NCBI GenBank assembly: GCA_033725935.1
Contig: MU867078.1
Location: forward strand, 62,001 to 126,000
Direction of reading: 5' to 3'
DNA from: Cladorrhinum sp. PSN259
Lineage: Eukaryota; Ascomycota; Sordariomycetes; Sordariales; Podosporaceae
DNA: 64,000 nucleotides
How positions within the stretch are numbered: position 1 is the first letter of the stretch; each line of letters opens with the position of its first letter. Below are positions 33,501 to 43,921 of this stretch, piece by piece. The notes beneath the pieces are model-generated. The model did not search any database and was not told the origin of the DNA. It was given only the letters and a program-made list of their open reading frames with translations. A program made the position numbers and the translations under genes.

Positions 33501-34385
33501 AAGAACTGGAATTACTACATCCAGACTCTCGCCCGACTCAAGCGTTGGCGTCATGCATTCCTGTTGTGCGAGGAGAAGTTGATGCCCCAGTGGCTTGGTT
33601 GGTACTGGTATCGTTATAAGAACACAAAGGATGCGTATAAACTTCCCCTCGAAGTTCGACGCTTGGGAAGTCATCCGCATCATCCACGACCGATATCGCA
33701 CACTCTGCTCATCCTGGCCAAGGAGTACATGGAGCTTGAGCAGATGGCGCTGTGGTCCAGAGAAGCAGCCCGAGAGTTTGAGTTTATCAAAGATAAGTGT
33801 CCTCAGGTTACTCGTGCAGTAACTACCATGGAGAGGACCGGCTCTCAGCTCGAGCACGATATTCTCGGTAGTATTGAGGGTGAGCAGCATCCTATCATGG
33901 ATGAGGATGGCATCTTACAATCGCCCAATCAGCAAAATGGCTCGAATGCCAAACTATGGGACAAAGATGGCAACCTGGTGACCGACCCACTGTGGGGACG
34001 TACACGACTTGGGGGCCACAGTCTCGAAGAGAAGGAGATGAAGCGAAAGGTCAAGGCTCAGAGGAGAGCTGAAGAGAAGGCAAGAAAAGAGGCGTATAGG
34101 GTGCGACAAGCCCATTTAGAGAAGGAAGAGAAAGAGAGACAAGACAAAATGCTCGAGGAAAGAAGGATGCGGTATGAGCAGATGCACAACCAAGGGAACG
34201 TGGCCTACGACGAGATCTGGTCGAACGAAGGGTATTTGACAGGCGATGAATCAGTGCCAATAAAGGCAGGGAAAAAGAAGAAGGGCAAGAAGAGCAGAAG
34301 AGACGAGGACGATGATATGGACCAGGATGTTGAGGCAGCGCTGAGAGCCATGCTGGATGAACACCACGGTCCAGACCGAAAATAA
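30507..34385 (+). CDS. Large pentatricopeptide-repeat protein, probably mitochondrial (CYA-5/Pet309-like)
   Basis: A single exon of 1292 codons from the preferred Met at 30507 (MLERTASSIEPCSLSLQRVLPS); the frame is open 22 codons further up. The N-terminus is rich in Arg and Ser with few acids, fitting a mitochondrial presequence. The centre (about residues 480-900) has repeated 35-residue helix pairs typical of PPR: TMNWNILLNAYTREGSYDAA, EYTYTTMMKMAAWRGD and TMMMTIIEAYCQNDRYAEAE. The C-terminus is a highly charged coiled coil (KAQRRAEEKARKEAYRVRQ) ending in a lysine-rich tail. Large fungal PPR proteins of this layout, such as Neurospora CYA-5 and yeast Pet309, promote COX1 mRNA stability and translation. 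That specific assignment is from memory of the N-terminus and length and is uncertain. Confidence 0.85.
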   Translation: MLERTASSIEPCSLSLQRVLPSARACMQSRRQLHTAFWNHGAHELDVIAACQALMRLPGPKPPKAARAPPKPKKEVPTMMTASAFLFDFLYPAGTAVLMRRIYPALSSRIEPVSRNRKPTSRHYMSSTPERSDPSADTNTLQDESGEQPVEGRVVDDIIFEDAVEDGTAAPWFEDTPEVELKALLASSQTLSYDNIWLLYNKLDLDMMQKFRTEVILALSASNRPVEAWRINELFLLYDIRQWTEGVVYAAVKAELTLQNVSSALSIFETALKRRKFGNALDLLAAYAFNNSSWDVVLEAWSLYERKLQPSLSEVTWMTLKDDPDFSMDRQVPQIEEKTQPQVEEVPQPIERPEASVRDGAILTFSRTSKVPNFATQMQIFLDSKPPGSKLPTKAEEEQRRVAMRNFLAFVAKTSLHMFQQDDAVRILDVIQNLDLYEFYIGLCVELGRNRVAANLYQSYRAVAAKEWERAKVSKKKEQRRMRDSVLRLMMDVLYPHSARALEQLRQDWYRYYNRLDRRAYLKFMNFYAGRGDVGSIMRLVGEFEQHCDPNVQRDPKFVKTLMNAHAVRGDADSARQVLEDWIDKVGEEPDTMNWNILLNAYTREGSYDAAIDLFSKIYERQKADEYTYTTMMKMAAWRGDLQFNLELFEMAKTSGIEPKTTMMMTIIEAYCQNDRYAEAERLCVKLTKDRQIAGDYVYLWNVLLRYSARQRDLTTVNRLLQTMTTLKITYNQDTYSHLLLALLYTRQSHHALHLLRLAQKESGFEPTPGHYALLMSVFIHTGESHVVRNILKLMDNLEYTRGAVCMTKAIDALGRWRELPEQRRNGRDGHSYLKLALKQFYTVLDQEKKGSGDDRLAMTNLYSKILFVLTQMRKFTTVNEIIELHNSRYPHRSTPETIPLKLLHNIMLADFYEKNYGQVKSTWNIVLERTSQRAQPVLAAVNDDGTPLGETKVMYSQRFRLCDPLKTMQRLYLETEDPDGLIDLVANVRLRGFDLDSKNWNYYIQTLARLKRWRHAFLLCEEKLMPQWLGWYWYRYKNTKDAYKLPLEVRRLGSHPHHPRPISHTLLILAKEYMELEQMALWSREAAREFEFIKDKCPQVTRAVTTMERTGSQLEHDILGSIEGEQHPIMDEDGILQSPNQQNGSNAKLWDKDGNLVTDPLWGRTRLGGHSLEEKEMKRKVKAQRRAEEKARKEAYRVRQAHLEKEEKERQDKMLEERRMRYEQMHNQGNVAYDEIWSNEGYLTGDESVPIKAGKKKKGKKSRRDEDDDMDQDVEAALRAMLDEHHGPDRK

Positions 34386-35149
34386 AGGTGCCACGAAACT
34401 GGAAGGGAGTAGTGGTGCTCTGTATAAAGCAGCCTTCTAGCCTGACTGGACGATGGGCTGGACGTGATGTATATTAACATTGTTTGTGCATATGTGCTAT
34501 TAAACTTTTGTATATGAATGATCTGGTGGCATTTTGCAGACCGTTATTCACTTTTTGTATATTTGTTCTATTGAGACGAATCATGATAGATGGTAGATAG
34601 GCATGGATTTCTTGTATATTATCTGTACTTATATGTATAATCATCTAGATGATACAAATCTTGAAGGTTGCTCACCCCAAAAAAAGTACCTACTTGTAAA
34701 AACGAAATTCAGGAAACTGATTGAATCAGGCAACAACATGAACAGGGAAATGGCAGAATAAGCAACTGCACCAAGACGTGTCGTTCCTGCCTGTCGGGAA
34801 CCTCCGCAAATGCTGCGCTTGCATGTGGGTCCACTTTACGCCATTGAACGAACTTCCCTGTCACGTTTGAGCGCGCTCGGTATTTCTTTCACCAGGGTTT
34901 ACGCGCCTTTTGGTTTGGACGGAACTGTGTTTCATTTCATCAGCAGCCAGCTGCAGCGAGCAATCTCTGTATACTTACGCGAAACTATTTACGCTTTTCT
35001 TACCTATAAATCTTGGGTATTTCGAGTCGGTCTGTTTTGAAGAAAAAAGGGTGTCTTTCTTTACTGATAATTCTTGTCTTATTTTCGTTTTGCTTCGTTT
35101 TCGATCTCGACTGAAAGGACGGCACCGCAAAGAGACAGCACCTACGAAT
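34386..35149. other. Intergenic region, promoter of the RNA-binding protein gene
   Basis: No gene seen. TATAAA at 35005-35010 lies about 140 bp before the next start codon and is a plausible core promoter. Confidence 0.45.
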
Positions 35150-37842
35150 ATGTTGTTCCCAGATGAGGACAGTCCCGAGCTGAAAAAATGGATTGTCAAG
35201 CGACTTGAGAATACGTATGTATTTCTGCGATTAATCTGAAGGAAAAAAAAATTGAGATTTTTTTGGGGAGGATTTAAGAAGGGCTGACAATTGGAATCAC
35301 AGGTCCGATGCCGACACCGATGTGCTCGCAGACTATGTGATGGCCTTGTTGAATCACGATGGAGACGTCAGCACGGTTCGCGGGGTGTTGGAAATCGAGG
35401 TGCCAGGTTTCTTAAAAGAAGGTGCGTACGACTCTTTCGATGCGATGCGACAGATGCGTGAGGTCGCGAATTTGTTTTACACATTTTAACTTTGCTACAG
35501 GGAAGGACTCCGCTGTCTTCATAGATGATGTCTTCGAAGCAATAAAATACCGTTCCTACCTGCCAAATGCACCTCCGCGACCGCCCAAATCGCAATCGCA
35601 ATCGCAACAACAAAAATTACACCAAAAGTACCAGCAACAGTTGCAATTGATGGAGCAACTACAGCAACAACAAACGAACGGTGGCGCTGCTGCGCAGCAA
35701 GGTCAGCAGCAGCAGCAGCAGGCATATGGGATATCCTACGACGACGGCCCCATGATGTCGCAGCAACAAGGTCGAGGTTATGCACTGGCACCGCAGTCGC
35801 AACCATTCTCCAATGGGGTCGGCTCAAGGAAAAGAGGGTATCAAGATCTGGATAATCCGTATCCGCAGCAGCAAATTGGCGGGGGGTACGGCGGCAATAA
35901 CGGCAGATCAAGCAAGCAAGCTCGTCGGGGAGCTCGCGATCCGCCATCGTCGCTGCGAGAGCCCTCTGCTGCGGGAGGAGTCGATTACCTCGATCCTCAA
36001 GCCACGATGAAACTCTGGCAATCAATGGCTCAACTTAACCAGCAGATGAACCAGCGATTGGGCTTGCCCCCGCCGCCCCCGCCTGACTTTAGCATGTTGA
36101 ACAATTTCAACCCCGGGAAGGGCAAGGGAGGAAAGAGGAAAGCTCGGTGTCGCGATTATGAAAAGAAGGGATATTGTCCCCGAGGTATTAACTGCAATTT
36201 CGAGCACAATACAGACGATTTCCAGCCACCGCCGCCTCAAGCATGGAATCAACCCGATGAGTACGATCCGAGCAATGCGCTCATGACGGGCATGCTTCCA
36301 GGCGGCGGCACTTACCAGCCTAGTTCATTTCAGCCGACCCCGGATTATATGTTTGAAGGCAATGGATTCGATACCAGTAATGCCCCTTCTCGACAATCGA
36401 AGAATCAGAAGAATGGAGGCAGGTCCCATCCTCGGTATACCAAGCGCGCGCCGTTTTCCGCAGAGGGAGCCAGCTTCGACAGGTCCAACACTACTATCGT
36501 GGTTGAGCAGATCCCCGAAGAGAACTTTGAAGAGTCTCAAGTGCGAGAGTTTTTTTCACAATTCGGCAACATTTTGGAGGTTTCGATGAAACCCTACAAA
36601 CGACTGGCGATCGTCAAGTACGAGGCGTGGGAGGAGGCCGAAGCCGCTTATCAGAGCCCCAAAGTGATTTTTGAGAATCGGTTCGTGAGGGTTTATTGGT
36701 ACAAGGAGCCATCCGATGAGGCTCCAAACAAAAAGCCTACTAAGAACGGTTTTGCGAAACAAGATGATCAAGAGGATGGAGAGGTCTTACCCGAGTCTGA
36801 GCCAATTGATATGGATGAGCTCATCAAGAAGCAGGTGGAAGCTCAGAAGATATATGAGGAGAAGCAAAAGAAACTGGAGGAGATTGAGAAGGAGCGGCTA
36901 GGAGTTGAGCGGAAGCAGATGGAGCTGCTGGAGAAGGCTGCCAAGGCCAAGGCTGAATTAGCTGCTAAGATGGCGAGGAAGAAGGGGGGTATTAGTGGGG
37001 ATAAGAAGGAGAATGGCGGGGAGTTGACACAGACTGAGATTCTGAGAGCTCAATTGGCTATATTGGAGGATGAGGCGAGGGGTCTAGGATTGGATCCCGA
37101 TGCTGCGCAGGAGGACGATGGGTCTTCGTTTTATTCTCCGTCGACGTATGATTATTCTGCTCGAGGCGGTGGTTATCGTGGACGTGGCAGAGGTAGAGGA
37201 CGCGGTGTATTTGCGCCAAGAGGGAGAGGGGGCTATCATCGTGGCGGTGGTTATGCTGGTGATGTGCATGCTGCTTATGCGGCTTATTCGCTGGATAACA
37301 GGCCAAAGAAGGTTGTGGTCACTGGTGTTGATCTCACAGGGGGTGGGAGGGATGAGATGTTGAGGCAATATCTCTTTGTAAGTTCATTTTCCACTCCCAA
37401 CCATCTCAACGCTTGCTAACAATCACAACAGGGCATCGGGGAGTTTACAGACATCCAATCAACCTCCAACTCAACGGAAATCGCGTTCAAGGATCGAAAA
37501 ACGGCAGAAAAGTTTCATAACTCTGTTGCTCATAACGGCGGGGTCATTCCCGGCATTGAAGGGCAGGTCGAGCTTGCTTGGGCTAGTGGCTCCGGGGGCG
37601 GTTCGTCTTCTGTTGCTACACCCAGGACTAGCACGCCAGCAGCTGCCTTCAAGAAGGAGGACGACGACCAAGAAGAAGGTGAAATAGATGAGGATTATCA
37701 TGATCATGACGATAAGGATGTCAGGATAACGCTTGATCGTCCTACTCAGGGTCAAAACCAGAACCAGAGTCGCGGTGGTGGGGTTCAGCAGGACTTGGAC
37801 TACGAGGTTGCGGATGATGATGAGGGCGGCTGGGGGTATTAG
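35150..37842 (+). CDS. RNA-binding protein with PWI-like, CCCH and RRM domains (Rmn1/RBM26-27 type)
   Basis: Four exons, 35150-35214, 35303-35421, 35501-37377 and 37432-37842, giving 823 aa. Exons 1-3 join to LFPDEDSPELKKWIVKRLENT-SDADTDVLADYVMALL, the N-terminal PWI-like fold of the RBM26/27 family. A Gln-rich stretch (residues about 85-160) follows. The CCCH finger has C278, C287, C293 and H297 with exact C-x8-C-x5-C-x3-H spacing. An RRM spans about 391-465 (TTIVVEQIPEENF), then a long charged helix, an RGG-rich segment, and a second degenerate RRM across the last intron (KVVVTGVDLTGG ... GIGEFTDIQSTSN). The end DLDYEVADDDEGGWGY is acidic. Fission yeast Rmn1 belongs to the nuclear MTREC/NURS complex that feeds RNA to the exosome; that role is inferred here. 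Confidence 0.88.
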
Positions 37843-38272
37843 GGATACTGAAGCTGATTTACCTTGTCGATCGTAATCTTCCGTCATCGACAACTAAGCG
37901 TGGTGTTTAGTAGAGTAGAGTAGATTTGTGGACACGGAAGGGTTGGACGGAAATGGAAGGGAACGAAGGAAGGGTAGAGTGAAGAAAGAAAGGATACGAT
38001 AATCCACATGCAAGTACGAGTATGTACATGTACAATGATGAGCAAAAGAAAGCTTGCAAATGAGCTCACGATTGTGTTTTAAACCATGGTGGTGTGTTAG
38101 TTGTCCGTGATCTTGTGTACTCTGATCCATCCAGGTGCTATGATCTATTTGCTATAATCGTTTACTTTACCCATACGCTTTCATATATCAAATGTAATGC
38201 ATGATGCAAACCCATCCATCCGATTCCCCAGTGAACTCTGAAACGACAAACGAAAGGAGGAATCCCACTTAT
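37843..38272. other. Convergent 3' flanks, no gene seen
   Basis: 430 bp of 3' flanking sequence between the RNA-binding protein and FSH1-type genes. Confidence 0.5.
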
Positions 38273-39130
38273 TCATTCCTCCTCAATCTCCCTCGCCAAC
38301 TCCTCAACCAGCTTTGCAATATCAAGACTAACCTGCGTAGACCTAGGTATATCATGCCCCCCACCGTGATCATAACACCTCGTGTCGACACAGAATTTTG
38401 CCAGCTGCACACTGCTGGGCCACCTCGGATCTTTTCCGCCGTAAATATTCACCGTCGGTATCTTGATCCTCAGGCCCTTGGGTATTTTTGTAAAATCCAA
38501 TCCAAAAACATCTTCATCATCGGGCATCACGTTCGGATCGTGCAGCAACCCCGTCGTGTCGTCCCACAGTCCCACCCCGGGCTTTATTTTGTCCAGGTTC
38601 GACGCCCACTCGTTCAGCGCGCCGGCTTTCGCTTTGAGCAGGTTGCCGGATACTCGGTTCACCTCGTGCGCTTTCTGCGAGACGGGCACGCCGATGTCTT
38701 CGAGAACGTTCAGGGGCAGCCCGCCGCAGATGAAGATGGCCGCCTTGAAGGGCAAGGGCGCCTCGGGCGACTCGAGAGCGTGGTAGAGGAGGTAAGAGGC
38801 GACGAGGGAGCACCCCTGGCTGAAGCAGATGACGGCGTCGTAGGGCCCGTTGGCTTCAATGTAGTCTTCCAGCCAGACGTGGGAGGCCCGGATCGAGTTT
38901 ACGGTGGATGGGGTGTTTGGTGCGGAACGGAAGGAGGCGTACCAGGTGTGATGAGTAGAATTGAAGAGGACTTTGATTCCCGGCGCCGGCGCGGAATCGT
39001 GGGGGGCGTTTATGAAGTCGAAGGCGTATTTGGAGGGGGGAAGTTTGTTTCGGAAGGCAGCGGTTTGGGAGGAGAAGATGTAGGCTGAGGTTCCGTGCCC
39101 GTGGAGACCTAGGATTCGTAGTTTTGTCAT
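38273..39130 (-). CDS. FSH1-type serine hydrolase (alpha/beta fold)
   Basis: A single exon of 285 codons. The opening KLRILGLHGHGTSAYIFSSQ is the beta-strand and oxyanion loop of the FSH1 family. The catalytic triad is visible as S104 in the nucleophile elbow CFSQGCS, D234 in YGGKDPRW and H259 in DHGGGHDIPR. The full length matches the family (about 240-290 aa). Members include yeast Fsh1-3 and thioesterase-like enzymes in polyketide clusters such as LovG. No biosynthetic genes surround this copy, so a general esterase role is more likely; the substrate is unknown. A 295-codon frame on the opposite strand is a shadow of this gene. Confidence 0.92.
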   Translation of the reverse strand: MTKLRILGLHGHGTSAYIFSSQTAAFRNKLPPSKYAFDFINAPHDSAPAPGIKVLFNSTHHTWYASFRSAPNTPSTVNSIRASHVWLEDYIEANGPYDAVICFSQGCSLVASYLLYHALESPEAPLPFKAAIFICGGLPLNVLEDIGVPVSQKAHEVNRVSGNLLKAKAGALNEWASNLDKIKPGVGLWDDTTGLLHDPNVMPDDEDVFGLDFTKIPKGLRIKIPTVNIYGGKDPRWPSSVQLAKFCVDTRCYDHGGGHDIPRSTQVSLDIAKLVEELAREIEEE

Positions 39131-39996
39131 TTCCCCCTTTTTTTTTCCCCGGTGGCGGCCGTTGGGGTTCCGTTTAGTTCTAGGTTTGGAGGAGTGGTTA
39201 GGGGGGCGTGAATAGCTTCAACGGGGCTGTCCCTGGATTTTGTTGTTGTTGTTGGTAGGCAGGGCAGAGGTATACTAAACAAGTAAAGAATAAATGATAA
39301 CTACAAGGCAACTATTAAATATGACTATTTATTTTTAACAAAAACAAGTTTTTGTTAACCTGTTTTTTGTCAAATCTGATCTTCTCGGGGTTCAACTTGG
39401 AGAGAGTCCGGCGATTACCGGGCCTGAGCCGTTGCAGCACCGGAGTACCGAACCACAGGAATAGCGCAGGGGCCGATGCCCGTTTGGGTGTTCCTATGTT
39501 TGACACTAGAAGTTTGACTGCTTGGTTTTGAGTAGAAAATGGTTTGAAGACTTTTGAGGAAATTGGCGTGCTTTTATTTCTGTCTCTCATCTCGATCACA
39601 CGCTCCTCGAATGAGTGAGACATGATGCAATTTCAACTGGAATGCTGCTATGCCACCTGCCCCGTACACGTGTAATGCCACGCCGAAAACATTAAGACAA
39701 AATCCCGGAAGCAGTTATGATGGATGGTTGGTTTCATGGTATGGTATTGTACATTTAAGTCTATTCATACACTTTTATTAACAAAAAGCAAATAATCATA
39801 TAACTAATTCCGTCTGCCCTTTTTTTTCTTCTTCCTTTCATGTCATTACCTCATAACTTCATAACGTCATCAGACAAAAAGAAAATAACAAAAGGGAAAA
39901 AAAGGAAAAAAAGGAAAAATAAAGGAAGAACAAGGTGCAAAAGTCAAAAAGGAAAGAAATACCACGGCACTCTCCCCCTCCTCTCAACACATCTTA
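39131..39996. other. Promoter of the FSH1-type gene and 3' flank of the SR-rich gene
   Basis: Contains a 24-bp palindrome (39335-39358), a TACACGTGTA palindrome at 39665-39674 identical to the one at 10731, and a purine-rich run at about 39885-39935 (repeats of GGAAAAAAA). A 102-codon minus-strand frame at 39315-39623 has no recognisable family. Confidence 0.5.
39335..39358. repeat. Perfect inverted repeat with 11-bp arms
   Basis: TTAACAAAAAC and its reverse complement GTTTTTGTTAA are separated by AA. It lies 205 bp upstream of the FSH1-type start codon and could be a dimeric factor site or a small cruciform. Confidence 0.8.
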
Positions 39997-41085
39997 TCAC
40001 CTCCTCCTCCCCTTCCCATGACCACGACCATGATGGCCCCTGGTAATCTTCCCCGTTATCCCCCCCTTCCTATCCTCATGTTTGTCCGCCTTCATCCCAT
40101 TCCCAACAATATTGCCAATCGCCAACTGAGTAGCCTGCCTCATGACCGTATGCCTCAACCCGCCCTTCCGCACCTTCGGATGCTTCTTATCTATAAACGT
40201 GTCCACGAAAGCAGCGCTCAACGCCGCAGCCGCAATCTTGCCGCCCTTTGGCCCCAGCAAAGGTGAGGGATCATCTCTCAGCTTCAAAGCGGTCAGAGCT
40301 GCTGTTTCGAATGCTATTTTGGAGGCTGTCATGAAGATTTCGGTTGGGGTTTTGGGAGGGGCGTTTCTTTTCTCTTGGGGTGGTGGGGACGGGGATCTAG
40401 ATTCAGATGGGGATCTGTGCCGGGAAAATGGGTTAAGAGAGCGTGAACGGCCCCGTGATTTGGAAGAGATGAATGAGCGGGGGGAGTAAGGGGGTGGTGA
40501 GGTTGATGGAGACCGCGACCGGGAATCGACACGGTGATGATGATGGGTGGAACGACCGCGGGATGATGATTTGGGTGAGTATGGAGGTGGTGATGGGGAA
40601 GTGTTAGAGCGGTGGTGTTGTCGACTATGATGATACTTTGAGTGTGAGTGCCGAGGGGAGCGTGGAGGTGGTGAGGATGAACGTGAGGAAGGGGAAGGTG
40701 AAGGTGAGTGATGGCTCCGTCGGCGGCGACTGCGGCTGTAGTGGTCGCTTTCTGGTGATGGAGAGCGAGTCGAAGGTGCGGTTGAAGCTGATCTGGAACG
40801 GTGGCCGTCTTTTCTTCTCAGGGGATTGAGTGAACGAGCTCGACCTCGCCGTGATGATCTGGCAGGCCCCTCATCTTCGCTTCCCGTGAGATAGTATTTA
40901 TCTCTAGGGTCGTAGTATGTGTCGTCTGAGTCGGTACTTCTTCCTCTGCTGTGATGCCGCCCACCCATCACAGAGTGCCTGCGACGGCCTCTTGAAGGGT
41001 AGTCGTCCTCGACATGGCGTCGAGATGTGGTGCTTGGAGGGGTGGAATGGCTGATTCGCCTGGGTAGATTTGGTTTTTTAGACAT
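39997..41085 (-). CDS. Arg/Ser-rich protein with conserved C-terminal segment
   Basis: A single exon of 362 codons from MSKKPNLPRR; an in-frame Met five codons upstream is less likely. Residues about 20-255 are an SR/RS and Pro-rich low-complexity region with repeated SPSP, RSRS and SPPPYSP motifs and His runs. The last 100 residues differ: TPTEIFMTASKIAFETAALTALKLRDD and GPKGGKIAAAALSAAFVDTFIDKKHP are ordered and Ala-rich, ending in a basic GHHGRGHGKGRRR tail. This C-terminal module, alone or after disordered repeats, occurs in many filamentous fungal proteins related to DUF3824-like families; I am unsure of the exact name. The RS region resembles splicing factors, but there is no RRM. Confidence 0.75.
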   Translation of the reverse strand: MSKKPNLPRRISHSTPPSTTSRRHVEDDYPSRGRRRHSVMGGRHHSRGRSTDSDDTYYDPRDKYYLTGSEDEGPARSSRRGRARSLNPLRRKDGHRSRSASTAPSTRSPSPESDHYSRSRRRRSHHSPSPSPSSRSSSPPPRSPRHSHSKYHHSRQHHRSNTSPSPPPYSPKSSSRGRSTHHHHRVDSRSRSPSTSPPPYSPRSFISSKSRGRSRSLNPFSRHRSPSESRSPSPPPQEKRNAPPKTPTEIFMTASKIAFETAALTALKLRDDPSPLLGPKGGKIAAAALSAAFVDTFIDKKHPKVRKGGLRHTVMRQATQLAIGNIVGNGMKADKHEDRKGGITGKITRGHHGRGHGKGRRR

Positions 41086-41888
41086 TATCAAAATAATCAA
41101 ATTAGGTATTTGTAAATTGAGATCGGAAAATAATTTGGTGGTGTTGTTGATCTTCTCGTCAAGGAGGCCAACAGGGGGTGAGCCGCCTGGTTTAATAGAG
41201 GTCCATGGGGCTGCACAACATTTCCTTCATCAGCCACAACGACGATGACATGGGTAGAATGTGTGAAATCTACACGGCAAAAATTTCAGAACCCCTCATT
41301 CAAGTTCTCTGGTGCTCCTTTCCTGAACCGGCTTTTTCCTGTCGGCCGTGAGAAAACTGCGTCACAGGCCATGTCGATCATCGCCAATCTCTTCCCCTAT
41401 TGGTTCCCAGCCCATCCTTCGGCAGCCATGCCGACGAAGGGTCTAGCAGGGACCGACTCACATTTGACAACACTTGCAGCTGATATCATACTGCAGCGGG
41501 AAGGGTTTATAGCTCTACAATTATAAGTCCACCACAACCAGACAATTAGACTCGTCTTCCTACCACAACTCAGTGCGAGTTGAGATTTGTATCACTTTCT
41601 GACATCACAACACGGGACGGAACCCACTGGTGGCTCTAAAATCATGCTTGGTAAAGCCTTGAAAACTCAATAAATATATTCCCAGCAAAGAAAAGGTAAT
41701 TGACCGCTATTTCGACGTCAGTCATTTGCCATGTTCAATCCTTTGAACACGACCACCATATGTATGTTGTCTCATTTCCATTCCCTGAATTCAAATGTAC
41801 CCACCGACTCCTTCCAAAACAAAGCCCAGCTTTCTGGGTATCTCATGATATGCCGCTTCCCAGTAGATACTTTTAGATCGCCTTGAAC
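41086..41888. other. Intergenic region, no gene seen
   Basis: Promoter side of the SR-rich gene and 3' flank of the membrane protein gene. Short frames only. Confidence 0.5.
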
Positions 41889-43921
41889 TCATTTGTTTCT
41901 GTCCATCGGTGTCTCATCTAGCTCGGGCGTGCCCGGCATTCCTCCGGTAGATGGTCTTGTGAAGGAAAGCTTTGAGCTCGATGCCGTTGCTGGTCTCCCT
42001 GCGCTCCCTGCACTTCCAGTTGCTCCTCCGTCTTTATCTCCAAGGTCTGATGGAACACTAGTAGTCGAAGCCCGCCCCTGATATACAACCTTTGCATAAC
42101 CCCGCGACAACCGTTGCGGCTTGGCAAGTTGCAACTCTGAGCCGACTTGCATGATAGGTAGTCCAGGACTGCTTGTGACGGATGGAAGTTCAAATACCTC
42201 GCTTGGATTGGCCGGTGTCAGAGGCAGTTGCTGGCCCTTGCGAGGCTTAGGTGGCGACCCAACGGGTCTTCGAGCCGGAAAGACACCTGAATCCGGAGTA
42301 TAAATCTCCACGGGAGAGTTGTCTGCATACAATTCGGCCGGCGACGAGCCTTCACCACTGTCACCGTCGCCACGTTGTTCCTTGGCGAAGGCTGCCGAGC
42401 CGCGGAGCGTGGTGCGGGCCCAGTCTGAGCTCTGATCCCTGATACTACCAGATGGAAGATTCATTCCTAGGGTTGGTACTTCTGAAGTTCCGGCACTCGT
42501 CCCGTAGAAGTTGCTGTGAAGTTCCTTCTTGAGCTTGGAGAGTTGCCGTGAGTGTTGATGACGCCGTCGTATGAAGAATGCTAGCACTACTATGGCCAGA
42601 ACACCGCTGATTGCGCCGACAACGATGCCAGCGATCGCCCCACCCGAGAGACCATTCCCAGGTTCCTCTTGCACGGCGTACTGCATCGCGAAGACGAGGC
42701 TGGTTGCGACAACGGTCGGTTTCGTTGTTGCTGCTGAATTCCCAGATGCTGTGATAGGCGATACTGTTATCCCCGCAGTCATCGGACTGACACACGGGGT
42801 TTCTCCTCCAAGCACAACAGTCCACGGGGTGTATCCACTATAAACTGAGTTAGTTTGAGGTTGCTGTTGTGTTTTGTGTGTTGAACAAACCAAACACGGT
42901 GACGTACTTGGGGCAACAACTGCCAGAGACCGAGTAGTAATCTGGGGCGCAACTATCTAAAGTCGCATCTTCCGCATCCGCCGGTTGTGGGTATGCGTAA
43001 AGCTCACTTGGAGTGCCAGTTATAGAAGGAATAGGTGTGATTGTTGCCCTTGCGGGTTCTATCTGGCCAATAGTCCTTGGGGTAAATGGGCAGCATCCCG
43101 GTTTGTCCATGTTGCAGCCCACAAACGGGACAAAGTACATTGTTGGCCCTCCATCGAGCAAAGTAAACTCCGCTAAAGCACAACTACCCGTGAGAAGAGC
43201 TGCGATTCCTTGATCTGGACGTCTATCGCCTGGCGGACGCGAAGGGGTGGTGTCAATGCCGACGGTTGGAGCGAATGTGGGAAATGCATAAGGACTGGTG
43301 GAATTTTATAAGTTTTTTCTCATCTACAATAAGCAAGAGAGAGAAATACACACCTGTCATCCATAACCTCAGTGGTTGAATCGAGAATACTTCGATTCAG
43401 GTCAGCAAATGCAGGTTTATTAGGGACACGATGATATAATATTGGTATTACCTTGTGGCGGTTGGAATGGTGGCTGGATCTGTTGGAGCTGGCAAAGGAT
43501 CGTCTTCCGAGACTATTGGAGCAGAATCTTGAGAGGGCTGAGGCGGTGGTAGAGGTGTCGGTTGGATGGACACAGGTGAGACTGCTTCATCGACTTTGGG
43601 CACCTCGAGGTCAGGGGGGGTCTGATTCAGCGGAGAAGATGAAGGAGGAGGCGGTTTTGGAGAGGTGGTTATGGTAGTAAATTCAGTTAGGACAGTGGTC
43701 CGAACCAGGTTCATTCGGTGGCTTCCCCATGAGGGCATATCATGATTGCGGTTGTGGTCCGAGACGAGCTCAGGGTCCAGAATATCGTCTTTGCTTTTCT
43801 CTCGTAGGCTCGACATGTTGCCTAACCTGGGGGGGCCGTGTCCAGGAATAGCGAGAATGGGCGAGGTTGGCTCTGCACGCGCGGACTTGATCTTGCATGG
43901 TTTGGGGGACGCTGAGAACAT
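41889..43921 (-). CDS. Single-pass cysteine-rich membrane protein, unknown function
   Basis: Four minus-strand exons as read: 43921-43452, 43389-43354, 43294-42908 and 42837-41889, giving 613 aa. The third join rebuilds a family-like motif, SGSCCP-NGYTPWTVVLGGETPCVSP, common in fungal wall-sensor-like proteins. The ectodomain has more Cys pairs (FVGCNMDKPGCCPF), the transmembrane helix is about residues 363-387 (GAIAGIVVGAISGVLAIVVLAFFI), and a basic stop-transfer (RRRHQ) leads into a Ser/Pro-rich cytoplasmic tail. A WSC- or Mid2-like sensor role is possible, but the signature domain of neither is seen. The chosen N-terminus (MFSASPKPCK) lacks a signal peptide, so the first exon is probably incomplete. 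The 36-nt exon rests on phase and splice sites only. Confidence 0.65.

Noticed and set aside
38201..39088. 295-codon plus-strand frame
   Set aside because: Antisense to the FSH1-type hydrolase, whose catalytic triad and length are clear; the plus-strand translation has no family.
39315..39623. 102-codon minus-strand frame, possible element remnant
   Set aside because: No terminal repeats, target duplication or transposase motif; kept only as a neighbour of the palindrome.
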